A stretch of DNA of 64,000 nucleotides from Paractinoplanes abujensis (GCF_014204895.1 NZ_JACHMF010000001.1:4154001-4218000), one strand, 5' to 3'; counted from the stretch's first letter, positions 1 to 9,107 are shown. Translations and numbers: made by a program. Notes: generated by a model from the sequence alone, not told the origin.

Positions 1-281
1 TCCGGGTCGGTGATCCCGTAGTGGCACAGCATCCGCAGGGTCACCCGCAGCACGTGGTTCACGTAGGGCTCCCGCGTGCGACGCTGCTGGGCGTGCAGCA
101 CACCAGCCGAGCCGGCCGCATCCGCGATCGTGGCGCGAGCCGCCAGCGGCAACTGATCGAGTTCCACGGCGAGACGGCGCCAGAGACCCGCCGTACCGCA
201 GACCTCCGTGACGGCGTGCAACGGCATCACTCGAAGCTGCGCCGCTGTTACCAGAATCTGGTTCCTGTCGTGTGTGGTCAT
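1..281 (-). CDS. HD-domain protein (RelA/SpoT or MESH1-like), N-terminal part
   Basis: The gene starts at 281 and runs off the left edge of the window, so only 93 residues are visible. The segment QQRRTREPYVNHVLRVT (about 69-85) matches the R-x-x-x-PYxxH helix that opens the HD domain of RelA/SpoT-type (p)ppGpp hydrolases and MESH1 homologues; the HD pair itself would lie beyond the edge. It diverges from the LysR gene at 351. A GGAGGT lies directly against the ATG, too close for normal use, so translation may start at the downstream GTG or be leaderless. The family call is by motif only; a general HD metabolite hydrolase is the alternative. Confidence 0.6.
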   Translation of the reverse strand, partial: MTTHDRNQILVTAAQLRVMPLHAVTEVCGTAGLWRRLAVELDQLPLAARATIADAAGSAGVLHAQQRRTREPYVNHVLRVTLRMLCHYGITDP

Positions 282-338
282 ACCTCCATGATCGCTGCTG
301 CGGATCTTCACAGGAACTATGAACTGGCTTCTCGGCTA

Positions 339-344
339 TAGGGT
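339..344 (+). promoter_or_regulatory. Leaderless -10 box of the LysR gene with small inverted repeat
   Basis: TAGGGT ends six bases before the ATG at 351, the spacing of a leaderless actinobacterial promoter. ATAG, seven bases, then CTAT (338-353) forms an inverted repeat spanning the start, a possible site for autoregulation by the LysR product. Inference from sequence only. Confidence 0.45.
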
Positions 345-350
345 TGTTCT

Positions 351-1271
351 ATGACCGGGATCCGGGTGTCATCCGATGCGCTGTACGCGTTCGTGGTGTT
401 CGCCGATCACCTCAATCTGACCCGGGCCGCCGAGGCACTCGCCATCAGCCAGCCCTCGCTGCACTCGAAAATCGCCACGCTTGCGCGGGAACTCGGGATG
501 CCGCTGTACCAGCGCACCGGCAACCGGCTGAGGTTGACCCCCGGCGGGGAACGGGTCGCGCAGTTCGCCCGCGACCACCAGAACCGGCTTGATCTGTTCC
601 TCAAAGACTTGCATGGCGTTCCCGCCGACCAGCCCCTGGTGACCGCCGCCGGTCACACCGCCTACCTGTATCTGCTCGGGCCGACTATCCGGCGCATGCT
701 GGCCGAGCGGCCTGGCAGCATCCGCCCGCTGCACACCAACCGGACGCAGATGCAGGCCGCGGTTCGCACCGGCCGTGCCCAGCTCGGTGTGTTCAGCCTG
801 CACGTGCTGCCTACCGACTTGGTCGCCACACCGATCGCCGCCTACTCGCAGATGCTGCTCATGCCCAAGAACCACCGCCTGGCGAGACGCAGAACGCTGA
901 GGCTGCGAGACTTGGCCGGTAGTGACCTGATCGTCCCGCCACCGGCCCGCCCGCACCGGATCAACCTCGAACGTGCCCTCATCGACGCTGACGTGCCGTG
1001 GACCATCGCGGTGGAGGCCGAGGGTCTCCCGATGACCCTGGACTTCGCTGCTCTTGGAGTCGGGCTCGCTGTCGTTGCCGGCTGCGTCACCCCGGCACCG
1101 GGGCTGGTCACCCGTCCTGTGACCGACCTGCCCCGGGTCATTTTCCACGCCATCCACCGTCCCGGCGCCCTCGAGGACCCTCGCGTGGCCGGTCTGCTGA
1201 CGGCTATCCGGGATGGCATCCCGGTCACGGCGAGACCCAAAGCAGGCGGCACAACCCGGAGAGAAACGTAA
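351..1271 (+). CDS. LysR-family transcriptional regulator
   Basis: 306 residues, normal for the family. The N-terminal winged helix-turn-helix is clear (about 8-65, with LTRAAEALAISQPSLHSKI as the helix pair at 23-41), followed by a periplasmic-binding-like effector domain (about 95-290). It probably binds DNA as a tetramer and controls the divergent HD-domain gene or itself. No Shine-Dalgarno is present; TAGGGT six bases before the ATG points to a leaderless message. The effector cannot be told from sequence. Confidence 0.9.
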   Translation: MTGIRVSSDALYAFVVFADHLNLTRAAEALAISQPSLHSKIATLARELGMPLYQRTGNRLRLTPGGERVAQFARDHQNRLDLFLKDLHGVPADQPLVTAAGHTAYLYLLGPTIRRMLAERPGSIRPLHTNRTQMQAAVRTGRAQLGVFSLHVLPTDLVATPIAAYSQMLLMPKNHRLARRRTLRLRDLAGSDLIVPPPARPHRINLERALIDADVPWTIAVEAEGLPMTLDFAALGVGLAVVAGCVTPAPGLVTRPVTDLPRVIFHAIHRPGALEDPRVAGLLTAIRDGIPVTARPKAGGTTRRET

Positions 1272-1332
1272 ACGAACGGCACTCGATTCATTGCTTCGCC
1301 GCTGCGGGCATCCGCTGGCCGCGCCGCTCCCC

Positions 1333-1338
1333 TAGCCT
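1333..1338 (+). promoter_or_regulatory. Leaderless -10 box (TAGCCT)
   Basis: TAGCCT ends seven bases before the ATG at 1346, with no ribosome-binding site between. It fixes the start of the 164-residue protein. Confidence 0.5.
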
Positions 1339-1345
1339 GACATCT

Positions 1346-1840
1346 ATGACAAGCAACGATGAGGAGGACCCGGCCGCTGTCGCTCCGCGAGCAGGAATGG
1401 TCATCAGCGTCCGTGTCCGTCAGGATGCCGTTGTTGTTGATCCTGACCGGTTCCTCGCCGCTGCCCGGCGCGCCTGGCTGGCCGATCACCCCGGCGCCGG
1501 CGCGGCGGAGGCAGCCCATGCCGTCAGTGACGCCTATGACGCCGCCGAGGCTCTGATCGGACGCTACGGAAGCTTGGCTTCTGAGCATCCCGACGTCGCC
1601 GCCACCGGCACGGCGCGACCGACCATGCATGGCGGTTTCGGCCTGCTGCCGGGTGACCGGGTAAGCGACCGCCCCGACGGTTTGTCACCGGCAGGCGCTT
1701 TGACCACGTTCGAGCTGGACGTGCCGACGCTGCAGGACTACGGCTGCTTCCTGCCCGAGGATCTTGACGTCCAGATCGGGAACCCAATGAGTGGCACCGA
1801 CACCAGTGAGGGGTCTGCTGCACCGATAGGTGACATCTGA
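1346..1840 (+). CDS. Hypothetical protein, 164 aa
   Basis: I do not recognise a family. The start at 1346 is chosen because TAGCCT lies seven bases upstream, a canonical leaderless promoter, and because the frame upstream is a shadow of the LysR gene. The product is acidic, has no signal peptide or membrane helix, has a charged Ala-rich helical first half (residues about 30-80) and a looser Gly/Asp-rich second half. It ends just before a degenerate IS3 element, so its 3' end may not be original. Confidence 0.6.
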   Translation: MTSNDEEDPAAVAPRAGMVISVRVRQDAVVVDPDRFLAAARRAWLADHPGAGAAEAAHAVSDAYDAAEALIGRYGSLASEHPDVAATGTARPTMHGGFGLLPGDRVSDRPDGLSPAGALTTFELDVPTLQDYGCFLPEDLDVQIGNPMSGTDTSEGSAAPIGDI

Positions 1841-1878
1841 GATGGCTTGCCGTGACGGCAGGCTGGAAGGATGTTGCT

Positions 1879-2187
1879 GTGCCCAAGCCCTACCCTCGTG
1901 AGTTCCGCGACGACGTCGTGCGGGTAGCCCGTGAGCGCGAGCCCGGCGTAACCGTCGAGCAGATCGCCAAGGACTTCGGGGTCCACCCGATGACCTTGTT
2001 CAAATGGCTGCGTCAGGCCGGCATCGACGAAGGCGCCGAGCCCGCGGTCAGCCGTAGTGAGTTCGCCGAGCTGCGCGAGGCCCGTAAGCGGATCAAGCTA
2101 CTCGAGCAGGAGAACGAGGTCCTGCGCCGAGCCGCGGCGTACCTGTCACAGGCGAACCTGCCGGGAAAAGGCTCTACCCGCTCGTGA
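1879..2187 (+). CDS. IS3-family transposase OrfA
   Basis: 102 residues from the GTG at 1879. A helix-turn-helix (TVEQIAKDFGVHPMTLFKWL) is followed by a leucine-zipper-like coiled coil (KRIKLLEQENEVLRRAAAYL), the standard OrfA layout. An upstream ATG at 1852 would add nine residues that do not look like the family. OrfA itself appears intact and overlaps the start of OrfB by the GTGA at 2184-2187. The element is not functional because OrfB is broken. Confidence 0.85.
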   Translation: MPKPYPREFRDDVVRVAREREPGVTVEQIAKDFGVHPMTLFKWLRQAGIDEGAEPAVSRSEFAELREARKRIKLLEQENEVLRRAAAYLSQANLPGKGSTRS

Positions 2188-3010
2188 CCGAGCTGGCCGC
2201 CGACGGTATCCCTGTCGCGGTGACGTGCCGCTCGTCAGCCTTACTACCGGTGGCTTGCCCGGCCTGTCACCACCACCGAACTAGCCGAGGCCTACCGGGC
2301 GGACGCGTTGTTTGGCGCCCACCGCGACGACCCGGAGTTCGGCTACCGGTTTCTGGCCGACGAGGCCCGCGCCGCTGGGCAGCCGATGGTCGAGCGCACC
2401 GCCTGGAAGATCTGCTCTCAGATGGGCTGGTGGAGCGCGTTCAGCCGCAAACGACGGCGGGGTAAGGGCGGCAGGCCGGGCCCGCCGGTGCATGACGACC
2501 TCGTCAAGCGTGACTTCACCGCGGACGGCCCGAACCGGTTGTGACTGGCCGACATCACCGAACATCGCACCGGCGAAGGCAAGCTCTACCTGTGCGCGAT
2601 CAAGGACGTGTGGTCCAACCGGATCGTGGGCTACTCCATCGACTCGCGCATGAAATCAAGGCTGGCCGTCAACGCCCTGCACAACGCCGTCGCACGACGC
2701 GGTGACGTGGCCGGCTACGTGCTGCATACCGACCGCGGGTCGCAATTTCGCAGCCGGACATTCGTCCGGGTCCTCAACCAGCACCACGTGATCGGGTCGA
2801 TGGGCCGCGTCGGTGCCGCCGGCGACAACGCCGCCATGGAATCGTTTTTCGGCCTCCTGCAGAACAACGTCCTCAACCGCCGGACCTGGACCACCCGACA
2901 GGCCCTCAGGACCGCGATCGTGACCTGGATCGAACGGACCTACCACCGCCGCCGACGCCAACGATCGCTAGCCCGATTGACCCCCATCGAGTACGAGACC
3001 AGCGAGCTGA
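2184..3010 (+). pseudogene. IS3-family transposase OrfB, frameshifted and interrupted
   Basis: Three pieces of one OrfB are visible. The start at 2184 is in frame 3. Around 2230 the reading moves to frame 1, where a residue run before QPYYRWL seems deleted. A TGA at 2542-2544 then replaces an expected sense codon before LADITEH. The rest continues to about 3010. The DDE residues are still readable: Asp in ADITEH, Asp in HTDRGSQF and Glu in AAMESFFGLL. The normal C-terminus and right inverted repeat are absent; the sequence passes into a NUDIX fragment. A dead insertion sequence remnant. Confidence 0.85.
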
Positions 3011-3315
3011 TGTCGGCCGGGGGAACCCAGCGGACCTCGGTTGACTCCTCGCTGGTCGTTGGTATTCCGCCGATCGGGCGGCCGGTGAACACCACCGAGA
3101 ACTCTTGCCTGGCCTCGTTGTTGCTGGTGTAGAGAATGACGCGGCGAGGGTCGGTGTAGATGCCGACCAGGCCGGTGATCTCGACGTCGATCCCAGTCTC
3201 CTCAGCGGTCTCCCGGACGGCGGTGTCCGGCAGCGACTCGCCCTGGTCCATGCCGCCACCGGGCAGGGCCCAGTTGTCGTTGTCCGAGCGGCGGATCAGC
3301 AGAATGGCGCCGGCT
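3005..3315 (-). pseudogene. NUDIX hydrolase fragment, truncated at both ends
   Basis: Reading the minus strand gives AILLIRRSDNDNWALPGGG, a full NUDIX box (G-x5-E-x7-RETAEETGI) and then a C-terminal strand region ending EVRWVPPADISSL. That covers the middle of a typical 150-residue NUDIX enzyme. The first strand and start codon are missing at the recombinase junction (about 3315). The last helix is replaced by reverse-strand OrfB sequence at about 3005. It once hydrolysed nucleoside diphosphate derivatives; it is now an internal fragment caught between two mobile-element remnants. Confidence 0.75.
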
Positions 3316-4309
3316 TACCCTCACCGGCACACGCAGGTGTGGGAGACGACCGCGGTCCGCGCAATCTTGCAGAACCCGCGCTACACCGGCCGCCAGGTAT
3401 GGAACCGGGCACGCACCAATGAGGTCCTGATCGACGTCGATGACGTCGCCCTCGGTCATGAGAATCGGCACCGCTGGAACGATCCAAGCCAGTGGGCATG
3501 GTCGCGCTCGGAGTCCCACACGCCGCTGATCAGCACCGAGCACTACGAACGGGCGCAGCGAACGGTCAAGACGCGCGGTGCCATCGGCGAGGGCGGCAAG
3601 GCTCCACGGCGCAGTCGGCACCCCTACCTCTTCCGTGGCCTGCTGCGATGCGGTCTATGCGACCGCGTGATGGGAGGGCAGCGTCAACCACGGACGCATC
3701 TATTACCGGTGCAAGGCATCCCGCGACTACGTCAGCCAGCACGGCATCGCCCATCCGCCCGTCCTCTACCTCCGGCAAGAAGCGATCACGGATCCAGTCG
3801 ACCGCTTCCTCAGCGAAGAGCTGGGAAACGCCAACCTCACCGAGACGCTGAGGCGGATTGCCGATGCCAGCCACCGCGCTGCGCTCGCTCAGCATCAAGA
3901 GGGCGACGAGGCGCCGAGGCTGCGCGAGACGATCAACGACTGCGACGCCAAAATCGCCCGCTACCGGAGCACCGTCGATGCCGGAGGAGACCCGACACTC
4001 TTGGCCGGCTGGATCAGCGAGACCACCGCGATCAAGAAGGCGGCGCAAACCCGACTCGGCTTCACCGAGGCACCACCCGAACGGATGAGCGAAGAGCGGA
4101 TCGCCGCGATCGTCGAAGCGCTGGGCGGGCTCCTCGGCCTGCTGAGGCAAGCGGACCAGCATGACCGCGCAGAGGTCTACGCGCGGATCGGGCTCCAGAT
4201 GCCGTATCGGCCAGGAACCCGAACGGTCCTGGCCGAGATTCGATCGACTGACATCGATCGTGTACCTGTGATGTGTCCGGAGGGGGACTTGAACCCCCAC
4301 GCCCGATAA
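3316..4309 (+). pseudogene. Large serine recombinase, C-terminal remnant with frameshift
   Basis: The catalytic resolvase domain is missing. What remains begins with the recombinase domain (TAVRAILQNPRYTGRQVWNR), then the zinc-ribbon start (LLRCGLCDRVM). At about 3673-3677 the frame shifts from 1 to 2 and the second ribbon half continues (NHGRIYYRCKASRDY), followed by a coiled-coil tail. The last codons (GDLNPHAR) lie inside the 3' end of the tRNA-Leu gene on the other strand. That is the layout expected when an integrase gene abuts its attachment site. A relic of an integrative element; not functional. Confidence 0.85.
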
Positions 4310-4358
4310 AGGGCACTAGCACCTCAAGCTAGCGCGTCTGCCATTCCGCCACCCGGAC
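4274..4358 (-). tRNA. tRNA-Leu (anticodon GAG)
   Basis: The minus strand folds as a type II tRNA. The acceptor stem pairs GTCCGGG with TCCGGAC, with discriminator A. The anticodon stem CTAGC/GCTAG closes the loop TTGAGGT, giving anticodon GAG for CUC codons. There is a long variable arm (TGCCCTTTATCGGGC) and a T-arm with GTTCAAGTC. No CCA is encoded. The recombinase remnant reads into its 3' end, so this was probably an integration site. Confidence 0.92.
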
Positions 4359-4536
4359 CTGCACTACGGCCTGAAGGTTAACCGATCGTGGTGGATCGGC
4401 GTCCCAGCGGGCCGCACAGGAGAGAACTCTACACGGCCCCTCAAGGGGGTTGCGGGGAGGGTGGGGTGGAGACATTGGGGGCATTTGGGTGCTGTGATGC
4501 GGGTGGGATGGCGGTGGTGTGGGGGTAGCGGGCAGC

Positions 4537-6339
4537 ATGGCCTGCGTGTCTCAGCCCTCACCCCTTGGTCCCGCTCGGCAGCGAGCTCACGCCCTGGCCT
4601 CGTCGGGGGATGTCGCGGGGGCTCGGGCGCTGCTTGAGCAGGCGGTTGAGCTGGGGAAAGTTAACCTTTCCGAGGATAATCCGGACGTTCTTCGCACTGC
4701 GTACGAGCTGGGGGTGCTGCTGCAGCGGGCGGATGATCCGGCGGCGGCTCGGCGGGTTCTGGAGGATGCGTATACGGCTGGGCAGTGGCGGTTGGGGGAT
4801 TCTGACGCGCTGATGCTGCAGATCTCGCACGAGATCGGGGTGGCGGCTGAGGAGCTGGGCAACCGGCATGAGGCTCGTAAGGCCTTCACGCGGGTGGCTG
4901 AGCTGGGGCCGGCGACTCTGGGGGACGGGCATCCGGCGGTGGTCAAGGCGCGGGCTTATCTGGGGCCTGATCAAGAGCCTTCCCCTGTACGAGGTGAGCC
5001 CGGGCCGCCGGCGCCGCTCCGGTTCAGTGCCGCGGCGCAGCGGGAGACGCCGAGATCCGATACAGCGCCACCGCAGCCGCAGACGCCCAGCTTCCATTCA
5101 GCCGTGCCGCGGTCGCAGGCACCCACCTTCAACCCGGCCCCACCGCAGCCACAGGCACCCACGTTCAACCCCGCCCCGGCGCAGCCACAGGCACCCACCT
5201 TCAGCCCGGCCCCGGCGCAGCCGCCCGCCTTCGACCCGGCCCCGGCACAGCCGCAGACGCCTACGTTCGATTCGGCTCCGCCCCATTCGCAGGCGCCCGC
5301 CTTCAGCGCAGCACCACCTCAACCACCGGCAGCCGCGGTGAATCCGCCGCCGCCTCGACCTCAAGAGGCGCCGACCAGCGTTTCCGGGGCTATGGGGCCT
5401 GAGGCGCGGCCGTCGACGGTGCAGCCGCCGACTTCGGCGAATCAGCTGGTCCGGGCCGAATCGGCTACGCGGCCGGCGTCGGGGGTGCCTGCGCCGCGCC
5501 CGGTGGACGGGCCGACGGTCGCCCAGCCGACGATCACGCCAGGGCCGGCCCCGCACGAGCGGCCGTGGGCGGATGCGCCGCAGCAGGCGCCGGCGCAGAG
5601 CACGCAACCATGGGTGGGTGCGCCGCACCAGGCCCCTACGGAGAGCACCCAACCGTGGACGGGTGCACCGCACCAAGCCCCCGTGGAGAGCACGCAACCG
5701 TGGACGAATGCGCCGCATCAGCTTCCCGTGGGGGGCGCGCAGCCGTGGACGGGTGCGTCGCAGCAGGCGCCGGTGGAGAGCGCCCAGCCGTGGCCGGGTG
5801 GACCCCAGCCGTACGGGGGGTCGGCGGGCGGCGCGCCGGGTTTTCCGGGGAACGCGCCGACCAGCGGGCAAGTGTTCGCGCCTGCGTACCCGGGCGGCCC
5901 CCCGCCGTACGGGGAGAAGGGTCGTAAGGGGTTGGGGGTTTTTGCGGCCATTGCTGCGGTTATGGCGGCCGTGATCGCGGTGGCGGCGCTGGTTTTTGTG
6001 CTGGCTAATCGGTCGAGTGACGGGTCTGACAGCGGCGATGTGCCAACTCTGGCGGGGTCGCCGCCGAGCGAGGTGACCTTGGACGATAGGGGCACAACGG
6101 TCGCGGTCACGTGGGCCGATCCGACCGGCGGGACCGTGCCGTTCATGGTCATCATGGGCAGGCCGGGGCAGGAGCTGAAGCCGGCGGGGACGCTCGTGCC
6201 AGGCAAAACGTCGTTCGAGATGGATGGGTTGAACGCGAATCTGAACTACTGCTTCGCCGTGGTGGCGGTCTACAGCGGTAACAAGTTCGCGACCTCGCCG
6301 CAGGCGTGCACGAGCCGGGCGTCGGCTACTCCGAGATAG
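4537..6339 (+). CDS. TPR and proline-repeat membrane protein with C-terminal FN3-like domain
   Basis: About 600 residues from the ATG at 4537; an in-frame ATG at 4519 is possible. Residues 1-145 form TPR-like helices (AYELGVLLQ, ISHEIGVAAEELG). Next is a long Pro/Ala/Gln region with two tandem repeat families, about 12-residue units around APTFNPAP and 14-residue units around ESTQPWTGAPHQAP. One membrane helix follows near 465-490. The last 100 residues resemble a fibronectin-III fold outside the cell. It is probably anchored in the membrane with TPRs inside. The wobble bases are less GC-rich here than in the next genes. It precedes the FN3/MoxR/DUF58 cluster and may work with it. Confidence 0.8.
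   Translation: MACVSQPSPLGPARQRAHALASSGDVAGARALLEQAVELGKVNLSEDNPDVLRTAYELGVLLQRADDPAAARRVLEDAYTAGQWRLGDSDALMLQISHEIGVAAEELGNRHEARKAFTRVAELGPATLGDGHPAVVKARAYLGPDQEPSPVRGEPGPPAPLRFSAAAQRETPRSDTAPPQPQTPSFHSAVPRSQAPTFNPAPPQPQAPTFNPAPAQPQAPTFSPAPAQPPAFDPAPAQPQTPTFDSAPPHSQAPAFSAAPPQPPAAAVNPPPPRPQEAPTSVSGAMGPEARPSTVQPPTSANQLVRAESATRPASGVPAPRPVDGPTVAQPTITPGPAPHERPWADAPQQAPAQSTQPWVGAPHQAPTESTQPWTGAPHQAPVESTQPWTNAPHQLPVGGAQPWTGASQQAPVESAQPWPGGPQPYGGSAGGAPGFPGNAPTSGQVFAPAYPGGPPPYGEKGRKGLGVFAAIAAVMAAVIAVAALVFVLANRSSDGSDSGDVPTLAGSPPSEVTLDDRGTTVAVTWADPTGGTVPFMVIMGRPGQELKPAGTLVPGKTSFEMDGLNANLNYCFAVVAVYSGNKFATSPQACTSRASATPR
5084..5800 (+). repeat. Tandem coding repeats (Pro/Ala/Gln and QPW units)
   Basis: Within the preceding gene, 5084-5330 carries about seven degenerate 36-base units encoding variants of QAPTFNPAPPQP. 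The stretch 5570-5800 carries about six 42-base units encoding variants of STQPWTGAPHQAP. Such arrays can expand and contract; the protein segment is likely disordered. Confidence 0.7.
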
Positions 6340-6384
6340 ATCACGGCCACTCTGCGCTAGCTTGATCACTGATGGTGATCGGGG

Positions 6385-6393
6385 TTATCCACA
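6385..6393 (+). other. Single DnaA-box-like 9-mer
   Basis: TTATCCACA matches the classical DnaA box exactly and sits in the 137-base spacer before the FN3 gene. Only one copy is visible, so it is not an origin; it may be chance or a DnaA-responsive promoter site. TATGAT at 6423-6428 could be the -10 box for the FN3 gene. Confidence 0.3.
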
Positions 6394-6476
6394 ACGGGTA
6401 GAACCACCCATCTGCATCCCCCTATGATGGCCTGCGTTCTGGATTCCGGTGGCCGTCCGACGGGGAGGAAGCGGCA

Positions 6477-9107
6477 GTGACCAGCGCAGACGGGGTGACA
6501 TTGGACCGGCCGAAACGCCGTTGGCGGCGCGGCTATCTGGTCACGATGGGCACCGTGCTCAGTCTTGCGGGTGGTCTCGGGCTGACCGTGTTCGGGCTGG
6601 GTTCGGCCGATCAGGCGGTGGCCAGTTTCGACGCCGCCTCGTGGGTGTGGTCGAAGGCCAAGGGTGAGGTGGCGCGCATCAACGGCGTCACCGCCAAGGT
6701 GGACACGCGGGTCGACGTGCCCAAGGCGCGCGGGCACGAGGTGCAGATCGTTCAGAACGACAAGTTTGTGATCATGCGCGATGTCACCACGGGCGCGATC
6801 GGGTCGATGAACCTCACCACGCTGCAGGAGTACTGGGCGGCCTCGTCCACCTCGGGCATCGGGGTGCGGGTGGCGCTGCACGAGGACTCCGTTTTCGTGA
6901 TCGACGCCGTGCAGGGTTCGGTGCAGCAGCTCGACCCGCGCACGCTGGGGCCGGTCGGCAACCCGCTGCGGTTCCCGCCGGGCATCGCGGGTGGCGTGTT
7001 CGACGGCGAGGGCAAGCTGTGGATCGCCTCGCCGACCGAGGGCACCGTCAGCGCGGTCACCCCGGCCACGATCGCGTCGGCCGCGACGGACCAGACCGCG
7101 AGCACACCCCAGCGCGTCCGGACGGAGTCGGTGGCCCCGGCGGCGCACGACCTCACGCTTTCCACGCTGGACGACGGTGTGGCGGTGCTCAACCGTACGA
7201 ACAATGCCCTGGCCGTCGTGAAGGGCAGCGAACCCGGCTTCGCCAACACGACGCTGCCGCTGGCCGGCCCGGGCACGCTGGCGCCGCGTACGGACGGCAA
7301 GCAGGTGCCGGTGACCGTGCCCGACTCGCGTCACGTCTACATCGTGGGCGACCGGCGGGTGGCGGCCGACTTCCAGGTGCCCGGTGACGGCGAGGGGCTG
7401 CAGCCCGCGGTGGCCTGGCAGGGCTACTTCTACGTGGCCGACGACTCGGGCCAGGTGCACGTGTTCAACTCGGCCGGGCAGCGCCAGAAAGACATCAGCT
7501 TCCCCAACCCGGGCGGCAAGCTGGAGCTCGAGGTTCGCGAAGGTTACCTGTTCATCAACGCGCCCGGCAGCTCGATCGCGCGGGTCGTGGACGCGTCGCA
7601 CGCGGTGCGCACGGTCGACAAGTACGCCGGGGACGTGCTGGGCAGCGACCGCCCGCCGGTGCCGCCGCAGGCTCCCCCGCCGCCGCCCAAGCCGAAGAAG
7701 CCGGTGGTCAGCAAGCCCAGCGCGCCGCGTAACGTGCGGGCCGCCGCGGGCAACGCCGAGGCGCGGGTGACCTGGCAGGCCGCGCAGGACAACAACGCCG
7801 TGATCACCCGTTACGTCGTGGTCGGGGCCGGGCGTACGTTCCAGGTGGGCGCCGACCAGCGCGCGCTGACCGTGACGGGGCTGGTCAACGGGCAGACGTA
7901 TCAGTTTGCGGTGAGCGCGGTCAACAAAAAGGGTCAAGGTCCCTCCCGGACGAGTAACGCCGTGAAACCGACGTCCGAGGTGCCCGACGCCCCGGCCGCG
8001 GTGACCGCGGAGGCCAAGCCGGACGGCACGGTCGTGGTGAGCTGGCCCCCGGCCAACGGCCAGGGACTGGAGATCCGGCGGTACACGGTGACCGCGATCA
8101 GCGAGGGCGGCAGCGCGCCGATCGGTGACTCCGCCGAGGCGTCCCTGACGATCAAGGACGGCCAGCTGGAGTACGGCAAGCAGTACGCGTTCACCGTCGT
8201 GTCGGTCAACGAGCGCGGCGCGGGCTCCAAGGCGTCACCGGTCAGCGGCAGCGTCGTGCCGTTCACCAAGCCGGGCGCGCCCGAGGGCACCGACGCGGCG
8301 ACCGCGGGCGACCAGGCCGGCTCGATCCAGGTGGCGTGGCAGCCGGCGGCCGACAACGGGCGGCCGATCACCAAGTACGTGGTCAGCGGCGGCGGCAAGA
8401 GTCTGGACGTCACCGACGGCACAGCGGCCACACTGACCGGCTTCGACGCCGGCGCCACGGTCGCGGTCGAGGTGCGCGCGGTCAACGAGGCCGGCGAGGG
8501 CGAACCGGGCACGGCCACCGCCAAGACGGTCGCGCTGCCCCGGATCACCGGCACCGGTGTGGACGCCACGTTCAACACGGCCACGGTCAAGTTCAGCGTG
8601 GACGCGGGCGGCGGCACGGCCAGCTGCTCGGTAGCCTCCTCGGGCGGCGGCGGCAGCGCGTCCGGCAACTGTTCCAGCCTCAAGGTGACGGGCCTCAAGC
8701 CCAGCACGGCGTACACGTTCACCATCACCGCCAAGAACGCGGCGGGCACGGTCACCGCACAGTCCAAGGGCACCACCGACAACCTGTACGGCATCGCGAC
8801 CTGCAAGAACGGCCAGAACGGCGAGACCGCGACCTACTGCGACAAGGACGTCAGCGGCCGCAACGGCAACGAGATCTTCAGCGTCACCCGGCAGGACGAC
8901 GACAAACAGGTCGGCTGGGCCAAACCGGGCACGCGCCTGCAGGCGTACTGCAAGAAGAGCGGCGAGTCGATCTACGCCTACATCTACAACAACGAGAAGC
9001 GCAGCACCTGGTGGATCCAGGTCAACTACAGCGGCAAGAACTACATCCCGTGGGCGTGGCTCAACCTCGAAGGCGGGGATGACCTGAACGACCTGCCGAC
9101 CTGCTAG
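6477..9107 (+). CDS. Multi-domain fibronectin type III surface protein
   Basis: 876 residues from a GTG at 6477 with GGGAGGA about nine bases upstream. A basic N-terminus (PKRRWRRGY) and one membrane helix (about 24-45) suggest a type II membrane anchor. Residues about 60-390 show repeating strands like a beta-propeller. A proline linker (about 400-415) leads to three clear FN3 domains (about 417-690), a fourth diverged one (to about 770) and a Cys-containing C-terminal domain (CKNGQNGETATYC). It is the first gene of the MoxR-DUF58 cluster, 23 bases upstream of moxR. The role is probably extracellular binding or assembly; the ligand is unknown. Confidence 0.85.
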   Translation: MTSADGVTLDRPKRRWRRGYLVTMGTVLSLAGGLGLTVFGLGSADQAVASFDAASWVWSKAKGEVARINGVTAKVDTRVDVPKARGHEVQIVQNDKFVIMRDVTTGAIGSMNLTTLQEYWAASSTSGIGVRVALHEDSVFVIDAVQGSVQQLDPRTLGPVGNPLRFPPGIAGGVFDGEGKLWIASPTEGTVSAVTPATIASAATDQTASTPQRVRTESVAPAAHDLTLSTLDDGVAVLNRTNNALAVVKGSEPGFANTTLPLAGPGTLAPRTDGKQVPVTVPDSRHVYIVGDRRVAADFQVPGDGEGLQPAVAWQGYFYVADDSGQVHVFNSAGQRQKDISFPNPGGKLELEVREGYLFINAPGSSIARVVDASHAVRTVDKYAGDVLGSDRPPVPPQAPPPPPKPKKPVVSKPSAPRNVRAAAGNAEARVTWQAAQDNNAVITRYVVVGAGRTFQVGADQRALTVTGLVNGQTYQFAVSAVNKKGQGPSRTSNAVKPTSEVPDAPAAVTAEAKPDGTVVVSWPPANGQGLEIRRYTVTAISEGGSAPIGDSAEASLTIKDGQLEYGKQYAFTVVSVNERGAGSKASPVSGSVVPFTKPGAPEGTDAATAGDQAGSIQVAWQPAADNGRPITKYVVSGGGKSLDVTDGTAATLTGFDAGATVAVEVRAVNEAGEGEPGTATAKTVALPRITGTGVDATFNTATVKFSVDAGGGTASCSVASSGGGGSASGNCSSLKVTGLKPSTAYTFTITAKNAAGTVTAQSKGTTDNLYGIATCKNGQNGETATYCDKDVSGRNGNEIFSVTRQDDDKQVGWAKPGTRLQAYCKKSGESIYAYIYNNEKRSTWWIQVNYSGKNYIPWAWLNLEGGDDLNDLPTC

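Noticed and set aside
5084..5800. CRISPR-like array
   Set aside because: The repeats are in-frame coding units without constant spacers, and no cas genes occur in the window.
5098..6369. Long minus-strand open frame (423 codons) opposite the TPR/proline gene
   Set aside because: Arg-rich composition produced by antisense of GC-rich repeats; no family features and no start signals.
6385..6393. Replication origin
   Set aside because: Only one DnaA-box match, no cluster, no AT-rich unwinding region and no dnaA/dnaN neighbours.
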